A stretch of 64,000 bases of DNA, taken from positions 1 through 64,000 of the forward strand of contig NZ_JABCQI010000008.1 of assembly GCF_015244745.1 (NCBI RefSeq). The letters run 5' to 3'. The position numbers and the translations under genes are program-made. Of the stretch, positions 24,019 through 32,924 are shown piece after piece. The notes beneath the pieces were generated by a model. The model was given only the letters and a program-made list of their open reading frames with translations, did no database searches and was not told where the DNA came from. This DNA comes from Gluconobacter cadivus (GTDB taxonomy: Bacteria > Pseudomonadota > Alphaproteobacteria > Acetobacterales > Acetobacteraceae). Every line of letters starts with the position of its first letter. Position 1 is the stretch's first letter.

Positions 24019-24945
24019 ATGAGAATGTCAGTCTTCCTTCCGCGTTCCGCCACAGGCCCATCCGCTTTTCTGCGTGCGCTTCTGGCAGGCACGATCCTGC
24101 TTGCCGCTCACGGCGCGCAGGCGGCCCACCATCATAAGAAGCATACAGAAAGCGCCGCAAAACCCGCGGAAAAACACGCTTCTGCGAAAAAACACCATAA
24201 GGCCGACGCGGCAAAGCCGACATCTCCGGCGCCGCATCACAAAGTAGCCCATCATGCCGCGCTGAAACATGCAGCTCCCGTAGTCGCCGGGGCGGCTGTA
24301 GCAGGAGCCGCGGCTTCAACGGCAGCCACTCCGGATCAGGCTGCGCCTCCAGCAGTTCCTCCCGCCCCTGAAAATGAGGACAAGGGCAGCAATACCGGTC
24401 TGCCCCTGCCTCGTTACGCCGCGCTCCGCGCTGACAAAGTCTATATGCGTCGCGGGCCCGGAGACCGTTATCCGATCGACTGGGTCTATCATCGTCGCGG
24501 GCTTCCGGTGCAGATCGAGCGTGAGTTCGATGTCTGGCGTCTTGTGGAGGACTCCGATGGCCAGAAGGGCTGGGTCCATCAGGCAACGCTGTATGGAAGC
24601 CGCACATTCGTAATTCCGGGCCTTCCTCCCGAAGGTGTGAAAGCCCAGACGGGCGAGGCGAGCGCGCAGGAAGGCGACCATATCGGCAAGGCCGACGCCC
24701 GCATCCTTGCCCGCGTCGCAACGCAGGATGAGGCGAGGGCACATAAAAATGATGTGCTTCTCATGAGCCATCCGGAAGAAGATAGCACCGTGGTTGCGGT
24801 TCTGGAGCAGGGAACGGTGGGCAACATCAAGCTGTGCCCGCAGAACTCCCAATGGTGCCATGTTAGCGTGAAGGGCTACGACGGCTGGCTGCCACGCCGT
24901 CTTTTCTGGGGCCTGCTCCCGGGCGAGACGATTCAACCAAACTGA
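24019..24945 (+). CDS. Exported bacterial SH3-domain protein with His/Lys-rich segment
   Basis: ATG 24019 is preferred to a TTG at 23983. A signal peptide (FLRALLAGTILLAAHGAQA) leads into a long low-complexity segment rich in His, Lys and Ala (AAHHHKKHTE, KKHHKAD, APHHKVAHHA). Then come two SH3-like domains: PRYAALRADKVYMRRGPGDR...GWVHQATLYG, and later ILARVATQDEAR...DGWLPRRLFWG. Such SH3 proteins sit in the periplasm and bind cell wall. The His-rich part may bind metal or act as a spacer; this is an inference. Single gene upstream of pyk. Confidence 0.85.
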   Translation: MRMSVFLPRSATGPSAFLRALLAGTILLAAHGAQAAHHHKKHTESAAKPAEKHASAKKHHKADAAKPTSPAPHHKVAHHAALKHAAPVVAGAAVAGAAASTAATPDQAAPPAVPPAPENEDKGSNTGLPLPRYAALRADKVYMRRGPGDRYPIDWVYHRRGLPVQIEREFDVWRLVEDSDGQKGWVHQATLYGSRTFVIPGLPPEGVKAQTGEASAQEGDHIGKADARILARVATQDEARAHKNDVLLMSHPEEDSTVVAVLEQGTVGNIKLCPQNSQWCHVSVKGYDGWLPRRLFWGLLPGETIQPN

Positions 24946-24970
24946 TTTTTTCCGATCGAGGACGCCGTAT

Positions 24971-26401
24971 ATGACATCGAGTTCCCATCACCGCCGCACG
25001 CGGATCGTCGCCACACTGGGGCCGGCTTCATCGTCCCCCGAGATGATCCTTTCTCTGGCGCAGGCCGGTGTGAATGTCTTCCGGCTCAATTTCTCTCACG
25101 GTGCGCATGCAGATCATGGCGAGCGTCATGCCGCCATCCGTGCAGCCGAAGAGAAGGTCGGCCATCCGCTGGCGATCCTTGCAGATCTGCAGGGCCCCAA
25201 ACTGCGCGTTGGCGTGTTTGAAAACGGCCCCGTGATTCTGGAGGAAGGCAAACCGTTCCGTCTGGATCTGGACCGTACGCCGGGCACAATTTCGCGGGTC
25301 TGTCTGCCGCATCCGGAAATTATTTCCGCTGCGAAGCCGGGAAGCCACCTTCTGCTGGATGACGGCAAGCTCAAGCTGCGTGTGGTGACAGTCGGGGAAG
25401 GCTTTCTAGAGACGGTCGTGGTGGTCGGCGGCAAGCTGTCCGAGCGCAAGGGCGTCAACGTTCCCGACGTGACGCTTCCCATTCCAGCACTGACCGAAAA
25501 AGACCGCCGCGACTTCGACTTCGCCCTGTCGCTTGGTGTCGATTTCGTGGCTCTGTCCTTTGTGCAGCGCCCGGAAGACGTCCAGGAAGCGCGCGATATT
25601 GCGAACGGCCGTGCAGCGATCGTGACCAAGCTCGAAAAGCCTCAGGCGATGGATAACCTTGAAGCCATCGTACATCTTTCGGATGCGCTCATGGTGGCGC
25701 GCGGTGATCTCGGCGTCGAATTGCCCCCCGAGGAAGTCCCGGTTGCCCAGAAGCGCGCAATTACCGAAGCCCGCAGACAGTGCCGTCCGGTGATTGTGGC
25801 GACGCAGATGCTCGAGAGCATGATTGAAAGCCCGACCCCGACACGAGCCGAAGTCTCTGACGTCTCCAATGCCGTTTATGACGGTGCGGATGCAGTCATG
25901 CTGTCTGCGGAAAGTGCTGCCGGCAAATATCCGCTCGAGGCCGTATCAATGATGGTACGGATCGCCGAGCGGGTCGAGCAGGACCATGAATGGCGGGTCC
26001 GCATGGACCGTCTGCGCCCCACGCCGGACGAGAGCGTTCAGTGTGCGATTGTTCAGGCAGCTTGGCAGGTCAGCCGTACGCTGCATGCCGGTGTGATTGC
26101 GTCCCATACCCGTGGTGGCGGCGGCGCAATGCGCATGGCACGTGAGCGGCCGCATTGCCCAATCATTGCCCTGACACCGGAACTGGACGTTGCGCGTCGC
26201 CTCTGCATCGTGTGGGGGACATTCCCGCATGTCGTGGATCGCGAACAGACGGCTCATGGCATTGAGGATCTGGCTGGCCCTGCCGCAGAACTCGCCCGCA
26301 GCATGAACTTCTGCAAGGCCGGAGACCGGGTTCTGGTTCTGGCTGGACTGCCTTACGGCCATTCCGGCAGCACGAATACCCTGCGTGTTGTCACGGCCTG
26401 A
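24971..26401 (+). CDS. pyk: Pyruvate kinase
   Basis: The enzyme converts phosphoenolpyruvate and ADP to pyruvate and ATP. At 476 residues it is a full-length type II enzyme. Family motifs in order are RRTRIVATLGPAS, FRLNFSHG, the active site TKLEKPQAMDN with the catalytic Lys, MVARGDLGVELP, and SAESAAGKYPLEAV. The start ATG 24971 begins MTSSSHHRR. A GC-rich hairpin lies after the stop. Confidence 0.97.
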   Translation: MTSSSHHRRTRIVATLGPASSSPEMILSLAQAGVNVFRLNFSHGAHADHGERHAAIRAAEEKVGHPLAILADLQGPKLRVGVFENGPVILEEGKPFRLDLDRTPGTISRVCLPHPEIISAAKPGSHLLLDDGKLKLRVVTVGEGFLETVVVVGGKLSERKGVNVPDVTLPIPALTEKDRRDFDFALSLGVDFVALSFVQRPEDVQEARDIANGRAAIVTKLEKPQAMDNLEAIVHLSDALMVARGDLGVELPPEEVPVAQKRAITEARRQCRPVIVATQMLESMIESPTPTRAEVSDVSNAVYDGADAVMLSAESAAGKYPLEAVSMMVRIAERVEQDHEWRVRMDRLRPTPDESVQCAIVQAAWQVSRTLHAGVIASHTRGGGGAMRMARERPHCPIIALTPELDVARRLCIVWGTFPHVVDREQTAHGIEDLAGPAAELARSMNFCKAGDRVLVLAGLPYGHSGSTNTLRVVTA

Positions 26402-26410
26402 AGAAACGAT

Positions 26411-26440
26411 CTGCTGCCGGGGCATAGCCCGGCAGCAGAT
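26411..26440. terminator. Hairpin between convergent pyk and tyrA-like genes
   Basis: A strong stem CTGCTGCCGGG/CCCGGCAGCAG closes on a short loop around GCATAG. No T run follows on the plus strand and only a broken one on the minus strand, so it is a weak or non-classical terminator for either gene. Confidence 0.5.
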
Positions 26441-26459
26441 TCATGCATCTTAAAAAATC

Positions 26460-27341
26460 TCAGGCCTGACGGTTTTCGATCAGGGTTCGGCGGATCGCGC
26501 GTCCACGTTCGATCTTGCTGGTTATAGTTGCTTCGTCACCATGACGGATCGCATCCGCCATGGCCTGTGTATCAGCTACGAACCTGTCGAGTGTGCCCAG
26601 CAGGGCCTCACGATTGGCTAGGAAAATATCCCGCCACATAACCGGATCTGAGGCTGCAATCCGGGTGAAATCCCGAAATCCCGAAGCCGCGTAGTCCAGT
26701 ACCGCTGCGCGAATTTCGTCCGACAGATTATCGGCGGTATCGCAGATCGTGAAGGCCAGAAGGTGAGGCAGGTGACTCACCATGGCACAAATCTGGTCGT
26801 GCTGTTCGTCAGACAGGATTTTCGTTCGGGCGCCACACAGATTCCAGAGTGCTTGGATTTTGGCGATCGCTTCCGGAGCAGATCCTTCAGGTGGCACGAG
26901 AAGCGCCCATCGATCTTCAAACAGAGTTGAAAAACCGGCGTCCGGCCCGGAATGCTCGGTTCCCGCCATGGGATGGCCCGGAACATAGGATATGCCTTCG
27001 GGCAGGATCGCCTGAATCGTCGGCCCAAGCTGGCCCCGCACCGACGCCACGTCCGTGAGAATGCTGTCGGGCTTCATGTATGGAAGCACCTGTCGTGCGA
27101 CTTCTTCCACTGCACCAACAGGAACACAGATCATGACACAGTCCGCCTGCGCCGCGACGGCTAAATCAGACGTCGTAACATCCGCAATCCCCAGTTCCTG
27201 AACCCGTTCGAGAACATGCGGCTTCGAGTCCGCTGCGATCAGGGTTCCAGCAATCGTGCCCGCTTCTCTGGCACGCCGTAAAATGGACGAGCCAATCAGT
27301 CCCGGACCGATGACACAAAGGGAACTGAAAAGCGGCGTCAT
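26460..27341 (-). CDS. tyrA: Prephenate/arogenate dehydrogenase (cyclohexadienyl dehydrogenase)
   Basis: The 293-residue enzyme oxidatively decarboxylates prephenate or arogenate toward tyrosine. The N-terminal VIGPGLIGSSILRRAREAG is its NAD(P) loop; CVPVGAVEEV, TDVASVRG, PGHPMAGTEHSG and a catalytic His in SHLPHLLAF are typical. It lacks a chorismate mutase or ACT domain, so it is the short monofunctional form. It overlaps hpnL by 4 bases on the same strand, which joins an aromatic amino acid gene to the hopanoid region. Confidence 0.93.
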   Translation of the reverse strand: MTPLFSSLCVIGPGLIGSSILRRAREAGTIAGTLIAADSKPHVLERVQELGIADVTTSDLAVAAQADCVMICVPVGAVEEVARQVLPYMKPDSILTDVASVRGQLGPTIQAILPEGISYVPGHPMAGTEHSGPDAGFSTLFEDRWALLVPPEGSAPEAIAKIQALWNLCGARTKILSDEQHDQICAMVSHLPHLLAFTICDTADNLSDEIRAAVLDYAASGFRDFTRIAASDPVMWRDIFLANREALLGTLDRFVADTQAMADAIRHGDEATITSKIERGRAIRRTLIENRQA

Positions 27342-28528
27342 AACACGCGTCTTGCTGTCGCGAAGGAGCTGTCTTCGGGCGTTTTTCCGTCTCGGGACAC
27401 TGCTTCTTTCTTGATATTCCCGGTAAGGGCCGTCACAGCTGGCGCAATGACCTTTTTGCGAAGAGAGGCAGCGGCTGGTTCGTTTTCCAGCTTTGCCGCA
27501 GAACGTTCATGACGAAGACGCCGCATCTCAACGAACTGCCAGATCAACAGAACCGGAATACCAATCAGGATATCCCGACCGCGACGCAGAAGCGAAAGGC
27601 TAAGGGACACTTCCGCATCCACGCCGAAGATCATCCCAAGCGCGACATAAGAGGCTTCCTGAACCCCAAGCGCGCCCGGAACCAGAAAACCTGCCGACAT
27701 AATGCCGCAGACTACGCCTTCAATGGCAACGGACGAGAAAAATCCGACATGCGCGCCAAGAAGATGAAGTCCCAGCCACGTCATGGCAGCACTGCCCGTC
27801 CAGCATACCAGATGACAGAGCGCCCCCAGAGAAATCCGGTCCGGGCGGCTCCAGAGCTCCTCCAGTCGGGACTGGAAAGCGGCGGTATTTCCGATCAGCG
27901 ACTCACGCCACTCCGCAGCGATATGCCGTCCAAGGAATGTCGCAACCTTGCTGACCGTCGCGCCACCGCGCTGCTGGGTCCAGATGAAACCGGCAATTCC
28001 GAGGCTGAGCAGCGCCATTCCGCCAATGAGTGGCCAGACAAATCTGGCAGCGTCATGATGACCGATAAGGCAAAGCAGGGCGATCAGCACGAAGGCAATC
28101 TGCCCCAGAACTTCTGTGGTGATGTCCACAAGATTGGCGGCGACAGCTTCTGGCCAGTGCAGTTCTTCGCCCTGTTCAGTTCTTGGGTCCACACCTGCCA
28201 TTGTTGCACGAACACCAATAACCATTCCGCCAAGCTGGGAGAAGGGCAGGCAGGCTCCCGCACTGTCCCGAACAAGACGTGCGGCCATCAGGCGTTTGAC
28301 GCTGAGAATAGGAACGGCTGCATACCAGGCAATCCCGAGGCCCACATCCACCACAAGCTGACAGGCCGCAAGGAGCAGGAAGCCGCCAAGCCCGACTTTG
28401 GAGAGCGCTTCCATGACAGGATGGATACCGGCTCTGGCCGCAATGAAGGTGAACAGGGCCACCCCGAGAAGGGAAAGGAGAACAGGGAGAGTTTTTTTCA
28501 ACGTCTTCGTCACATGCCGTTTGCACAC
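27338..28528 (-). CDS. hpnL: HpnL-family membrane protein of hopanoid loci
   Basis: The 396-residue protein has about eight membrane spans and the features of the lysylphosphatidylglycerol synthase-like transmembrane family linked to hopanoid clusters: DSAGACLPFSQLGGMVIG near residue 90, LGALCHLVCWTGSAAMTWLGLHLLG, and the late GFLVPGALGVQEASYVAL with its conserved Gly-Gln-Glu. HpnL is thought to take part in hopanoid transport, but its activity is not firmly known. A charged C-terminal tail follows. It is divergent from hpnA. Confidence 0.88.
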   Translation of the reverse strand: MCKRHVTKTLKKTLPVLLSLLGVALFTFIAARAGIHPVMEALSKVGLGGFLLLAACQLVVDVGLGIAWYAAVPILSVKRLMAARLVRDSAGACLPFSQLGGMVIGVRATMAGVDPRTEQGEELHWPEAVAANLVDITTEVLGQIAFVLIALLCLIGHHDAARFVWPLIGGMALLSLGIAGFIWTQQRGGATVSKVATFLGRHIAAEWRESLIGNTAAFQSRLEELWSRPDRISLGALCHLVCWTGSAAMTWLGLHLLGAHVGFFSSVAIEGVVCGIMSAGFLVPGALGVQEASYVALGMIFGVDAEVSLSLSLLRRGRDILIGIPVLLIWQFVEMRRLRHERSAAKLENEPAAASLRKKVIAPAVTALTGNIKKEAVSRDGKTPEDSSFATARRVL

Positions 28529-28647
28529 GATCTATCGCAGGTATCGTTAATATTCCACCCTCACAGACGCTTTCCCCGAAAAGCCGGGAGGATTATGCTG
28601 TCATAAATTGCAACCATCTGCTGATGACCCAAGGAGACACTGCCACC

Positions 28648-29643
28648 ATGAACGATGTCACACTCGTGACGGGGGCTACCGGGTTTGTCGGCTCTGCCGT
28701 CGCCCGCGTCCTTGAAGAACGCGGACACCGCCTGAGACTTTTCGTCCGCCCGACATCCGACCGTTCAAATATAGCGGAGCTTGACGCGGAAATCGTTGTC
28801 GGAGATCTCGCCGATCCGGACACGCTCGCTCCGGCACTAAAAAACGTTAAAACCCTTTTCCACGTCGCTGCCGATTACCGACTCTGGGTTCCGGATCCGG
28901 AAATCATGATGAAGGCCAATGTGGAGGGCACGCGCAACCTGATGCTGGCCGCTCTGGAGGCCGGGGTAGAAAAAATCATCTACTGCTCGTCGGTTGCGGC
29001 GCTTGGCCTGTGCAAAAATGGCGAATCAGCTGACGAAAACACTCCGGTGACGGAAAATCAGGTCATCGGGATCTACAAGCTCTCGAAATATCGTGCGGAA
29101 CAGGAAGTCCTGCGGCTGATCCGCGAGAAGAACCTGCCTGCGATTATCGTTAATCCGTCGACCCCCGTTGGCCCCCGGGACATCAAGCCGACACCGACGG
29201 GCCAGATGGTTCTCGACTGTGCCAGCGGAAACATGCCGGCCTATGTCGAGACGGGTCTAAACATCGTGCATGTCGATGATGTCGCGGAAGGACATGCTCT
29301 GGCTCTGGAACGGGGCAAGATCGGCGAGAAATACATCCTTGGCGGCGAGAACATCATGCTGGGAGATCTTTTCCGCATGGTCAGTCAGATTGCCGGGGTG
29401 AAGCCGCCGGGAATCAAACTCAAGCAGTCCTGGCTCTATCCCGTGGCCCTTGTCTCCGAATGGCTGGCACGCGGGTTCGGCATTGAACCGCGGGTGACGC
29501 GCGAAACACTGGCCATGTCCAAGAAACTGATGTTCTTCTCATCCGACAAGGCCAAGAGAGAACTCGGATACACCCCGCGCCCGGCCCGCGATGCCGTGAC
29601 AGATGCGATCGTCTGGTTCCGTCAGCATGGGCGGATGAAATAA
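28648..29643 (+). CDS. hpnA: Hopanoid-associated sugar epimerase HpnA
   Basis: The product is an extended short-chain dehydrogenase that binds NAD(P) at LVTGATGFVGSAVA and has the catalytic YKLSK. ATG 28648 is chosen over 28624 because AAGGAGA lies 11 bases before it; this gives 331 residues. Family members occur in hopanoid clusters and are thought to modify the sugar or side chain; the exact substrate is unknown. Its stop overlaps the hpnB start by one base (TAATG). Confidence 0.94.
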   Translation: MNDVTLVTGATGFVGSAVARVLEERGHRLRLFVRPTSDRSNIAELDAEIVVGDLADPDTLAPALKNVKTLFHVAADYRLWVPDPEIMMKANVEGTRNLMLAALEAGVEKIIYCSSVAALGLCKNGESADENTPVTENQVIGIYKLSKYRAEQEVLRLIREKNLPAIIVNPSTPVGPRDIKPTPTGQMVLDCASGNMPAYVETGLNIVHVDDVAEGHALALERGKIGEKYILGGENIMLGDLFRMVSQIAGVKPPGIKLKQSWLYPVALVSEWLARGFGIEPRVTRETLAMSKKLMFFSSDKAKRELGYTPRPARDAVTDAIVWFRQHGRMK

Positions 29644-30785
29644 TGCTGTTCGGAAGCGCACTGACCAGCTTGGGAGCCTGGATCTATCTTTCGCTGTTTC
29701 ATGGGAATTTCTGGCAGAAAGGCCCCATTCTGGACCAGAAGCCCGCTCCAGCTTCGGCGCCTGATGTTGCGGTTGTCATCCCAGCGCGTGATGAAGCCGA
29801 GTCCATCGGAGCCTGTCTGACGTCTCTTCTGGAACAGGATTATGATGGCAAATTGTCCATTATCCTGATCGATGACGAGAGCACGGATGGAACGGCCGAT
29901 ATTGCCCGTACCCTGCCTGATCCGCATGAGCGCCTGACGGTCATCACAGGCGCTAAACGTCCGGCAGGATGGAGCGGCAAACTCTGGGCCGTCCATCAGG
30001 GAGAACAGGAAGCGCTGACGCGGATTGGTCCTTATGGATACCTCCTCCTGACCGATGCCGATATCATGCACGCACCGGAGCATCTGGCCTCTTTGGTCGC
30101 CAAGGCACGGGAAGACGATCTGGATCTTGTCTCGGAAATGGTGGCGTTGAACTGCGAGAGTCATGCGGAGCGCTTTCTGGTTCCAGCATTCGTCTATTTC
30201 TTTGCCATGCTCTACCCGTTTTCGCGGATCGCTAGCGAACACTCCCGCATTGCCGGGGCTGCGGGGGGAACAATTCTCCTGCGTCGTCGAGCCTTGGACC
30301 GGATCGGCGGGATCAAAGCACTGCGCGGCGCACTGATCGACGACTGCACTTTGGCGGCTCATGTCAAACGGTCCGGTGGGCGGCTCTATCTGGGACACAG
30401 TGCTCTGGCATGGTCGATCAGGCCGTATCGCGGCATGAAAGATGTCTGGCACATGATTGCCCGCACGGCCTATGTGCAACTCCGCTACTCGCCACTCCTC
30501 CTGTTGGCGACAATTCTGGGAATGGCCATGATCTGGCTGCTTCCAATCGGACTGACGCTCTTCGGCAAGGGACGGGAACGGCGGATCGGACTTCTGACCT
30601 ATCTCCTGTCGTGCCTGACCTTTGTCCCCACACTCCGCCGTTTCGGCCTGCCGCTGTGGCGCGCCATTCCTCTTCCACTTGTTGCGGCTTTTTACATGGC
30701 CGCAACCATCGGCTCTGCCATAGACCACCATCGTGGTGTTGGTGTGCGGTGGAAAAATCGTTCCTACACGGATGAAACATCGTGA
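29643..30785 (+). CDS. hpnB: Hopene-associated glycosyltransferase HpnB
   Basis: This is a family 2 glycosyltransferase of 380 residues with one N-terminal span (ALTSLGAWIYLSLFHG), the GT-A motifs PARDEAESIG and IDDESTDGTADIA, a DADIMHAPEHL metal site, and DDCTLAAHVKRSGG near 240. Two or three C-terminal membrane spans follow (LLLLATILGMAMIWLLPIGL). The family is always found with hopanoid genes. It probably transfers a sugar to a hopanoid at the inner membrane; not proven. Coupled to hpnA and hpnC by overlaps. Confidence 0.94.
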   Translation: MLFGSALTSLGAWIYLSLFHGNFWQKGPILDQKPAPASAPDVAVVIPARDEAESIGACLTSLLEQDYDGKLSIILIDDESTDGTADIARTLPDPHERLTVITGAKRPAGWSGKLWAVHQGEQEALTRIGPYGYLLLTDADIMHAPEHLASLVAKAREDDLDLVSEMVALNCESHAERFLVPAFVYFFAMLYPFSRIASEHSRIAGAAGGTILLRRRALDRIGGIKALRGALIDDCTLAAHVKRSGGRLYLGHSALAWSIRPYRGMKDVWHMIARTAYVQLRYSPLLLLATILGMAMIWLLPIGLTLFGKGRERRIGLLTYLLSCLTFVPTLRRFGLPLWRAIPLPLVAAFYMAATIGSAIDHHRGVGVRWKNRSYTDETS

Positions 30786-31645
30786 CAGACACCATCTGGG
30801 GGACGAAAGACGTCACCTCCGCCAAAGGCAAATCCGACGAAAATTTTCCCGTTGGATCATTTCTGATCGCACCGCGGCTGCGGCCTTACGTTCACACCTA
30901 TTATAATTTCGCGCGTGTCGCGGATGATATGGTGGACACGACTGAGCTGACGCCTCCCGAAAAGATTGCACGCCTCAAGGGCATGGCAGCCGTTATCCGG
31001 GGTGAGATCACAGCTCCTCAGCGCGCGGACGCACAAACAGCGGTCAAACTTCGCGACGTCCTGCTCCAGACAGGCGTCCCGCTTGAAACGGCAACGGATC
31101 TTCTCGAAGCGTTCTGCATGGATGCCGAAAAGAACCGCTACGAAAGCTGGGACGAACTGCTGCATTACTGCAAATATTCTGCCAACCCCGTGGGGCGGTT
31201 TCTGCTCCTGCTACACGGCGAGGCCGAAGAAACACTCGCTCCATCCGATGCGCTCTGTTCCGCACTTCAGGTCATCAATCATCTTCAGGATGTCGCGGGC
31301 GATCTGAAGGATCTGGACCGCTGCTATGTCCCGCTACCTTGGCTGGAAGAAGAAGACGTCTGTCTGGATGACCTGCGTCTGGTCCGAAGCAAGCCGGGCG
31401 TGCGTCGCGTGTTCGATCGGATGCTGGATGGTGTGGATGTTCTTAACAGGAACGCAAGAACCCTGCCGCTGCTCGTCCGGGATCGTCGGATGCGACTGGA
31501 AGCTGCCGTCATTGTGGAACTATGCCACATCCTCACCACTCGCCTACGCCGTCAGGACCCGCTTCTGGAACGCGTGGCCCTGACAAAAGCAGATGCGGCA
31601 AAAGCTCTGCTCCGGGCCATGCGCTATTTCCCTGCCGTCGGCTGA
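30782..31645 (+). CDS. hpnC: Squalene synthase component HpnC (hydroxysqualene synthase)
   Basis: HpnC takes the presqualene diphosphate made by HpnD and converts it to hydroxysqualene. The GTG start at 30782 overlaps hpnB (GTGA). Both prenyl-transferase Asp motifs are seen: NFARVADDMVDTTEL and NHLQDVAGDLKDLDRCYVPLP. At 287 residues the length is as expected. A pair of hairpins follows the stop. The series then breaks and resumes with hpnD on the same strand 1.9 kb later. Confidence 0.95.
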   Translation: MTDTIWGTKDVTSAKGKSDENFPVGSFLIAPRLRPYVHTYYNFARVADDMVDTTELTPPEKIARLKGMAAVIRGEITAPQRADAQTAVKLRDVLLQTGVPLETATDLLEAFCMDAEKNRYESWDELLHYCKYSANPVGRFLLLLHGEAEETLAPSDALCSALQVINHLQDVAGDLKDLDRCYVPLPWLEEEDVCLDDLRLVRSKPGVRRVFDRMLDGVDVLNRNARTLPLLVRDRRMRLEAAVIVELCHILTTRLRRQDPLLERVALTKADAAKALLRAMRYFPAVG

Positions 31646-31694
31646 ACTGCAACGGCAGGGGTATCTGGACCAGATCAGGTATAAATCTGGTCCA
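31630..31694. terminator. Two hairpins at the hpnC / aminotransferase convergence
   Basis: CCCTGCCGT/ACGGCAGGG (31630-31660) spans the hpnC stop, and CTGGACCAGAT/ATCTGGTCCAG (31665-31694) spans the stop of the convergent aminotransferase. Neither is followed by a clear T run, so they could slow or protect transcript ends rather than act as standard terminators. Confidence 0.45.
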
Positions 31695-32844
31695 GTGCGG
31701 TACAGAAGGTCTTCATTTCATCCATGGAGCCGACCGTAATCCGCGAGGCATTTGGCCAGATAGGCCATGAGCGACCAATCAGAACATTCTGCTTCAGGAA
31801 GGCATCCTGAATGGGCTTTGCCGGCTTCTTCCAGTCGATGATGAACATGTTTGCATCAGACGGAATGAAATGAATGCCCCGCTTGCGAAGATGCTGGAAC
31901 GTCATGTTGCGGGCCGCAATCATCTCCTCCTTACGGGCCGCGATCGCGGACTTCATGGTGAGGCTCATCGTACCACAGGCCATGGCCGGAACCGGAAGCA
32001 TTGAAGTGGCGCTTTTCCCATCATAGCGCATCATGCTCTCGTGCAGGTCAGGTCTGGCGAATGAAAGGCCAAGACGCATCCCAGCCATGGCAAACATCTT
32101 CGAGAACGTCCTGAGAACAACGACGTCCTTGTTCTTCGCCACCAATTCCACAGCACTCGGCGCATTCGAGAAATGGATGTAAGCCTCATCCACCAGCACG
32201 ACCGAACCCTTGGGCTTGTTCTCGACCAGCCATGCGATATCGCGCAGCGGCGTCAGCGTTCCCGTCGGATTGTTGGGGGAGCAGATATAATAAACACCTG
32301 CATTGGGATCAGCGGCCAGCATGGCCCGGACATCTGTCTTATAGCCGTTTTTCGCTGTCAGCGGCACACGGGCCAGAGGAATTTTCAGCCAGTCTGCAGC
32401 GACCCATCCGGCCTCATAGCTGGGGTCAGCCGTCACAAGGCCGCGGGTGGGTGAGCAGAACGTCACGATGGCACGGGCGAGGGGATCGGACGAGCCACAC
32501 CACGTCATGACATGGGTCTGGGGAAGTCCTTCGACATTGGAAACCGTCTTGATAAGGTCATCACGCATGTGACCGGTCGGATCGTAGCGATTACTCTGAA
32601 AAACCGAGGATGCGCCAGCCTGTGCAGCTTCCGGGAAGGGACCAGTCCAGCATTCATTGCTACCAAGACGGGTAACACCCTCGAAATTGATCCCCGACGG
32701 AAGAATATCCGCGCGGGCTGAGTTTGTCAGGGCCTTTACGGTCGCACCTGCGGCCAGAAGTGTAGCAATGCGCCCGAAGCTGCGCCGGGAATATCCCCGG
32801 GCAAGAAGGTCGCTACGGGCGGCGGAAGAGAGGGGACTGGTCAT
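31675..32844 (-). CDS. Tat-exported class I/II aminotransferase, HisC-like
   Basis: The 389-residue protein is a pyridoxal-phosphate enzyme with the histidinol-phosphate aminotransferase pattern: LGSNECWTGP, CSPNNPTGTL, VDEAYIHF and the Schiff-base Lys in FSKMFAMAGMRLG. Unlike cytoplasmic HisC it begins with a twin-arginine signal, SRRSFGRIATLLAAGATVKA, ending ARA, which suggests export of the folded, cofactor-loaded enzyme. It sits reversed within the hopanoid locus between hpnC and hpnD, followed by a cupin. The substrate is unknown. Confidence 0.88.
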   Translation of the reverse strand: MTSPLSSAARSDLLARGYSRRSFGRIATLLAAGATVKALTNSARADILPSGINFEGVTRLGSNECWTGPFPEAAQAGASSVFQSNRYDPTGHMRDDLIKTVSNVEGLPQTHVMTWCGSSDPLARAIVTFCSPTRGLVTADPSYEAGWVAADWLKIPLARVPLTAKNGYKTDVRAMLAADPNAGVYYICSPNNPTGTLTPLRDIAWLVENKPKGSVVLVDEAYIHFSNAPSAVELVAKNKDVVVLRTFSKMFAMAGMRLGLSFARPDLHESMMRYDGKSATSMLPVPAMACGTMSLTMKSAIAARKEEMIAARNMTFQHLRKRGIHFIPSDANMFIIDWKKPAKPIQDAFLKQNVLIGRSWPIWPNASRITVGSMDEMKTFCTALDQIYT

Positions 32845-32924
32845 TGTGGGCCATACTCCAGACTAGGGCCAGAACATGTTAGTTCCGAAACGTTTTCCCT
32901 GTCAAAGCACACCCAAAGATATTT

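Noticed and set aside
24971-24971. Riboswitch or leader before pyk
   Set aside because: Only 25 bp separate it from the upstream gene, too short for a folded leader.
27509-28606. Plus-strand frame of 365 codons
   Set aside because: Antisense to hpnL; the translation is low-complexity and lacks hydrophobic or domain order, while hpnL has clear membrane spans.
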